From: Xiphias gladius
Lineage: Eukaryota; Chordata; Actinopteri; Istiophoriformes; Xiphiidae
Direction of reading: 5' to 3'
Assembly: GCF_016859285.1 (NCBI RefSeq)
Contig: NC_053414.1
Coordinates: 25,940,261 to 26,004,260 of the forward strand
DNA length: 64,000 nt
The stretch's first letter is position 1; each line of letters opens with the position of its first letter. This document shows, one piece after another, positions 60,301-64,000 of the stretch. The position numbers and the translations under genes were made by a program. Below the pieces are notes generated by a model. The model made no database searches. It was not told where the DNA came from and was given only the letters and a program-made list of their open reading frames with translations.

Positions 60301-61382
60301 TTCACCCACTATCAATTTTGTTGTACTGCATCTGTTGAATCTGTGTATGTACGTTTATGTGTATTTATACTGCAGCCATTAAAGAAAACTGCTCTGTGAT
60401 ATGAAGAGAAGAATTTTACTTTCATGATGTGAAAAGTGCCTGAAGTGGATATAATATGATGGCTACAATTAAAAAAAAAAAAAAAAAAACACAAAGGGAC
60501 CCAGACAGGTCAGAGACTATGTCAAATGAGAATAATAGCAAATTGACAGGGATGAGTAAGAAGCAAAACACACCCTTTTCTGTGAACGCACCAAAACAAG
60601 ACACATCATACGTTTGCTGTGAAACTATGAAGGTTGACATACTGTAAGTGACTAAAAGGTTGCTGACAGTACTGTGACATAGTTCAACCTTATAGTACAT
60701 ATGCCCATATCATATTCAATACAATGAAATACTTATATGAAACAATTTGTATCTTGTTAGGCAGCATGGTACTTTCTGTATTTGTTTTAAATCTCAATAA
60801 TCCACACACAGATGGTAACAGGATTCACACTTGTTCTTAACTGGTGGATTAGGGAGGAGAGGTGGGATGTGTTGCAGATGTTTGATTCCTCTGTCTGACG
60901 CTAGCCAAGAGTTCCCCTTTGTGAAAATAGGAGAAGTGAGTGTGAGGTGGCAGCAGGCCAGGGTGTGGAGGATTTGGGTATACCACATTTTCAATTCCTC
61001 AATAAGTTGCGGCAAAGGGCCAGCTGCGCTGCCGGTGTGGCAACAGCAGGCTTGAGCAGGTTAAGGTCAGGAATCATGCTAACGGACCAACTAGATCAGC
61101 AGATGTCCAGTACTAACAGACCTATAGCTCTTAATGCAGGATGTTTTCAAATTAGATCTTCGATAAGAATCTAAATCATACCGCTGCTACCTTGATTAAC
61201 GAATGATTCACACATTACTTGCTGAGTGATGTCTATGTAAACCCCGTCTAACATTTTCTCATGCGATTCTACATTATTATGAAAGAAACTGAAGCCTTAC
61301 ATCTGCTAATATGCTATCATGTGGTTATTACACAACCACCAGCAAAAGTGTGTATGAAGAACAACAAGTTGCGATTTCAAGG

Positions 61383-61556
61383 GGTGTGTGTGTGTATGCC
61401 AGACTGTTTCTTGGCTGGGAGCAGTGATTCCCTGGAGCCAGTGTTGGTTGCCTGGCAAATACATGGTGACAGCAAGACTCATGAGAGTGGTATCAATCAA
61501 CTCTCACAAGACAGAAAGGAAGTGTATTTTCCAAAATGTTGAACTATTCCTTTAAT
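61383..61556 (+). mobile_element. Foldback-element end, copy C
   Basis: Contains GACTGTTTCTTGGCTGGGAG, then CATGAGAGTGGTATCAATCA, and ends CCAAAATGTTGAACTATTCC. The right-hand end matches the ends of the elements at 24080-24521 and 27462-28412. Only one arm is present. Confidence 0.5.
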
Positions 61557-62826
61557 GTGTTTAATGAATTTTATATGTCTTTCCATCAACAAATTCGTAC
61601 ACAGCCCCCCAGCCAGTAAAATCTGGGCTTCGCATGAGCTGAATAAATCAGTCTTCTCCCCGTATGCATTCGTGACAAGGTGTGTCGTTGCATGCCTGCC
61701 ATCCACTGAATGTGTTTTTGTTTCCTTTTTGGATATTTCAGTGTTCTTGTACTAATGCTTGGTCTAGTGTTTGGTCACTTTTCATAATCAATTCAGATTC
61801 AAATTATCTCTTTCTGGTCTGAGCTCGTGTAAATATCTCACCCTTGGCACATCTGCAACATTCCTCTACTAAACTCATCAATAAAGATGTAGCAAAAACT
61901 AGGTATTGACCTCTGAGAAAGAGCTCATTCACATCAGGGCATATGTAACATTAATCACAGTAGCTGGTAAATGACTTGTCTTATTTATCCTCGACATGTA
62001 AAAATGAGAAGCTGTGGTATTGGTTTGAGGTTAGAGCCTCACTTCAACCTACACAATTTCCCAGCAGGAAATGTAAATGAGAAATGGTAGCTATGTTTAT
62101 CTTTCAGTGCAGAGACAGTGGCGCTAATGGTAGATCATGTTACTGATATAGATCTTAATGATTAAATGGGCTTATGTGCTTTCTGGTTCTGAAGCCCAAT
62201 AACACACCAAGGAAAACTGATTTCTAAGAACTACTCTGTCTTTGTGTAATTTATCTCTAACGTCTCTCTCTCTCTACATGTATTCAGATGTATCTTCAAA
62301 AATATCAATAGTCTACTCATATACCAGGCTGCCACATTAGTTTGTGTGCCTTGTCTGTTTAAATCTGTCACTTCTTTGTTTTATAGTTTGCGTGTGCATT
62401 TACTGCATTATGAGAAATGTTTACCAAAGAGACACGACGTAGATACAGGGAAAGGATAGTGTCTGATCGTGTGGTTACTGGCGACATCAATGGTGCGAGA
62501 TGGGCTGAAACTGTGTAGGCGCCCGAAGCACATTCTGATGCTCTCACTGCCGCTGATGATCGTTGAGACTCAGCACTTCTAGACCTCATCGCTTCCTGTA
62601 AATAAAGCCGAGAGATGTGAACAGAAGTGGATGCCATGATATGGCTGCCTGAAGATACTTGCTCTTATGAACGTCTGAGTCCTGTACGACTGATGTAACA
62701 TTGAGCAAAAGAGGGAAACATAGAGCTCTTGTTGATTTATGTAGATGAACTACTTCAGTGTTTCAATGTTCAACTTCTGTGTTTGCGCCAAGCAACAGAG
62801 GAGTTCTTCAAAGTCAGTTTCCCGAC

Positions 62827-62850
62827 CATTCATTCATTCATTCATTCATT
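62827..62850. repeat. (CATT)n microsatellite
   Basis: Six CATT units. Confidence 0.95.
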
Positions 62851-63390
62851 AGAACAGCCAGTATATCACACTGTACTCCACAGAGTGATGTACATTTTGA
62901 TAACGTAGCAGGCTGATAATGCCCACACTGTCCCGGTTTACTGGTTTCATAGTTTTCTTAGAGAATTGGTCATACTTTAAAAGCGTGAAACACCTGAGAA
63001 CATTTAAATCTGAAACTTTTTAAATGGTCAAGTACATGTTTACAATTATACAAGGGCTGTTACAGTCCCTCATACAATTGCATCACAATGTATCAGTCCT
63101 ACAATATTCAGGACAAAGCACAACACTAACATAATATTAATCTCATAATCAAATCGTCGACAGTGAGAGGGATTACAGTCATAATACATGCTAACTTCAT
63201 CTCCTAATTAGTCATTCAAGCCCCTCAAACTTTCGTCTGAATTCAGCAATCAGACGCATTTCACTTAACCTCCTTATTTATTGCCTGTTTCATATCAATG
63301 TTGAGATAACACCATCAAGCAAAGCCCACTTCTATTTTACTTACCAGAAGTGGTTCACCAGTATGGGTTTTTACACACATTCAATTATAT

Positions 63391-63391
<1 letters not shown>

Positions 63392-63428
<37 letters not shown>

Positions 63429-63450
63429 AAAAAAAAAAAAAAAAAAAAAA
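63392..63450. repeat. (CA)n microsatellite followed by poly(A)
   Basis: About 16 CA units, a short AGAG spacer, then 22 A. Confidence 0.95.
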
Positions 63451-64000
63451 CACGCTCACACACAGACAGGAACTTTCCAGTCAAAGGATAGTTGTTCTCT
63501 TACTAAGAAATCCTAGTCAGTCAGTAAAGAGACAGTCAAAGGTGATAGCTTTTTATATCCACGCGCAGTTAAGTCCTCCACTCAAAGCAATAAGTAGGAT
63601 TGTAGATAATTGATTTCAGCCTGTACAGGAATATCAAACTGTGAGGAGAGGTGTTTCAGTCCTTGACTGAGCAGATATTGGTGCCTGTCTGTTCCATCAT
63701 TTACTGTATCTGCTGTCGTCAGGTCCTTTTACTGACATGTGTGTGTGTGTGTATGCGTGTGATAATTCAGTGTGAGCCTTTTGTGCTGAGATGTCTTTTA
63801 TCTGATGGCTCTATGATGTAAAAAGAATTTCCTGATAGTTTAGTCACCATTATATTGCAGCCCACAGACCTCTTCGCGCGATACAAATGTAACGGTAAAA
63901 TGTTTATCAGCAAATTACAAATTACAAACATTAGCAAGCCATTTTAGCCCACAACGTTACCCACTGTATCTCATGAAAACAACAAAGAACCATCACTTGT

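Larger units (their letters stand above)
59759..64000. other. Intergenic or intronic, no convincing gene
   Basis: No SLC1 transmembrane exons or other recognisable exons were found on either strand. It may be an upstream intron of the transporter-like gene. Repeats are listed separately. Confidence 0.45.

Noticed and set aside
62368-62637. 89-codon minus-strand frame beginning MASTSVHISRLYL, with an acceptor-like TTTATTTACAG
   Set aside because: Considered as a 5' exon of the transporter-like gene, but the sequence does not resemble an SLC1 N-terminus and no adjacent exon was found.

Overview
The window is vertebrate nuclear DNA, almost certainly from a teleost fish. Genes have many short exons with GT-AG introns, introns are often only about 80-200 bp, coding density is low, and the intergenic DNA holds CA/TG microsatellites and interspersed repeat types common in fish. 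No bacterial, phage or CRISPR feature was seen. Exons were assembled by eye from splice sites, reading phase and family knowledge; no database was searched.

Layout. (1) 1-900: on the minus strand, the first coding exon of an unidentified secreted protein whose remainder lies left of position 1. (2) 2180-11990: complete minus-strand ilf3 (NF90/NF110 family), 19 coding exons that join without a frame break to 868 codons. (3) 13370-18100: minus-strand ptger1 (prostaglandin E receptor EP1), two coding exons, 379 codons, with a TATA promoter candidate. (4) 18250-42250: about 24 kb with no convincing gene, containing a hAT-type element with an 8-bp target duplication, foldback elements, SINE-like tails and Tc1-like remnants. 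(5) 43391-49280: complete minus-strand wiz, 8 coding exons, 793 codons, six dispersed C2H2 fingers. (6) 51588-53858: plus-strand HIPK-like kinase of 8 exons, in which exon 4 is one base short. (7) 55364-58500: minus-strand 3' part of an SLC1/EAAT-like transporter with two single-base frame breaks and degraded substrate-site residues, best read as a decaying gene; its 5' side runs into a 500-bp assembly gap (58501-59000). (8) 59001-64000: a TTAA-flanked inverted-repeat element, other repeats and no convincing gene.

ilf3, wiz and ptger1 all have human orthologues on 19p13, so the left three-quarters looks like a conserved chromosomal block. They are not an operon; each has its own promoter. ILF3 acts on double-stranded RNA, WIZ in G9a/GLP histone-methylation complexes, and EP1 at the plasma membrane. 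The three conserved genes are frame-perfect, while the two lineage-specific genes at 51.6-58.5 kb are both broken. That argues that the breaks may be real rather than general assembly noise, but read support would decide this.
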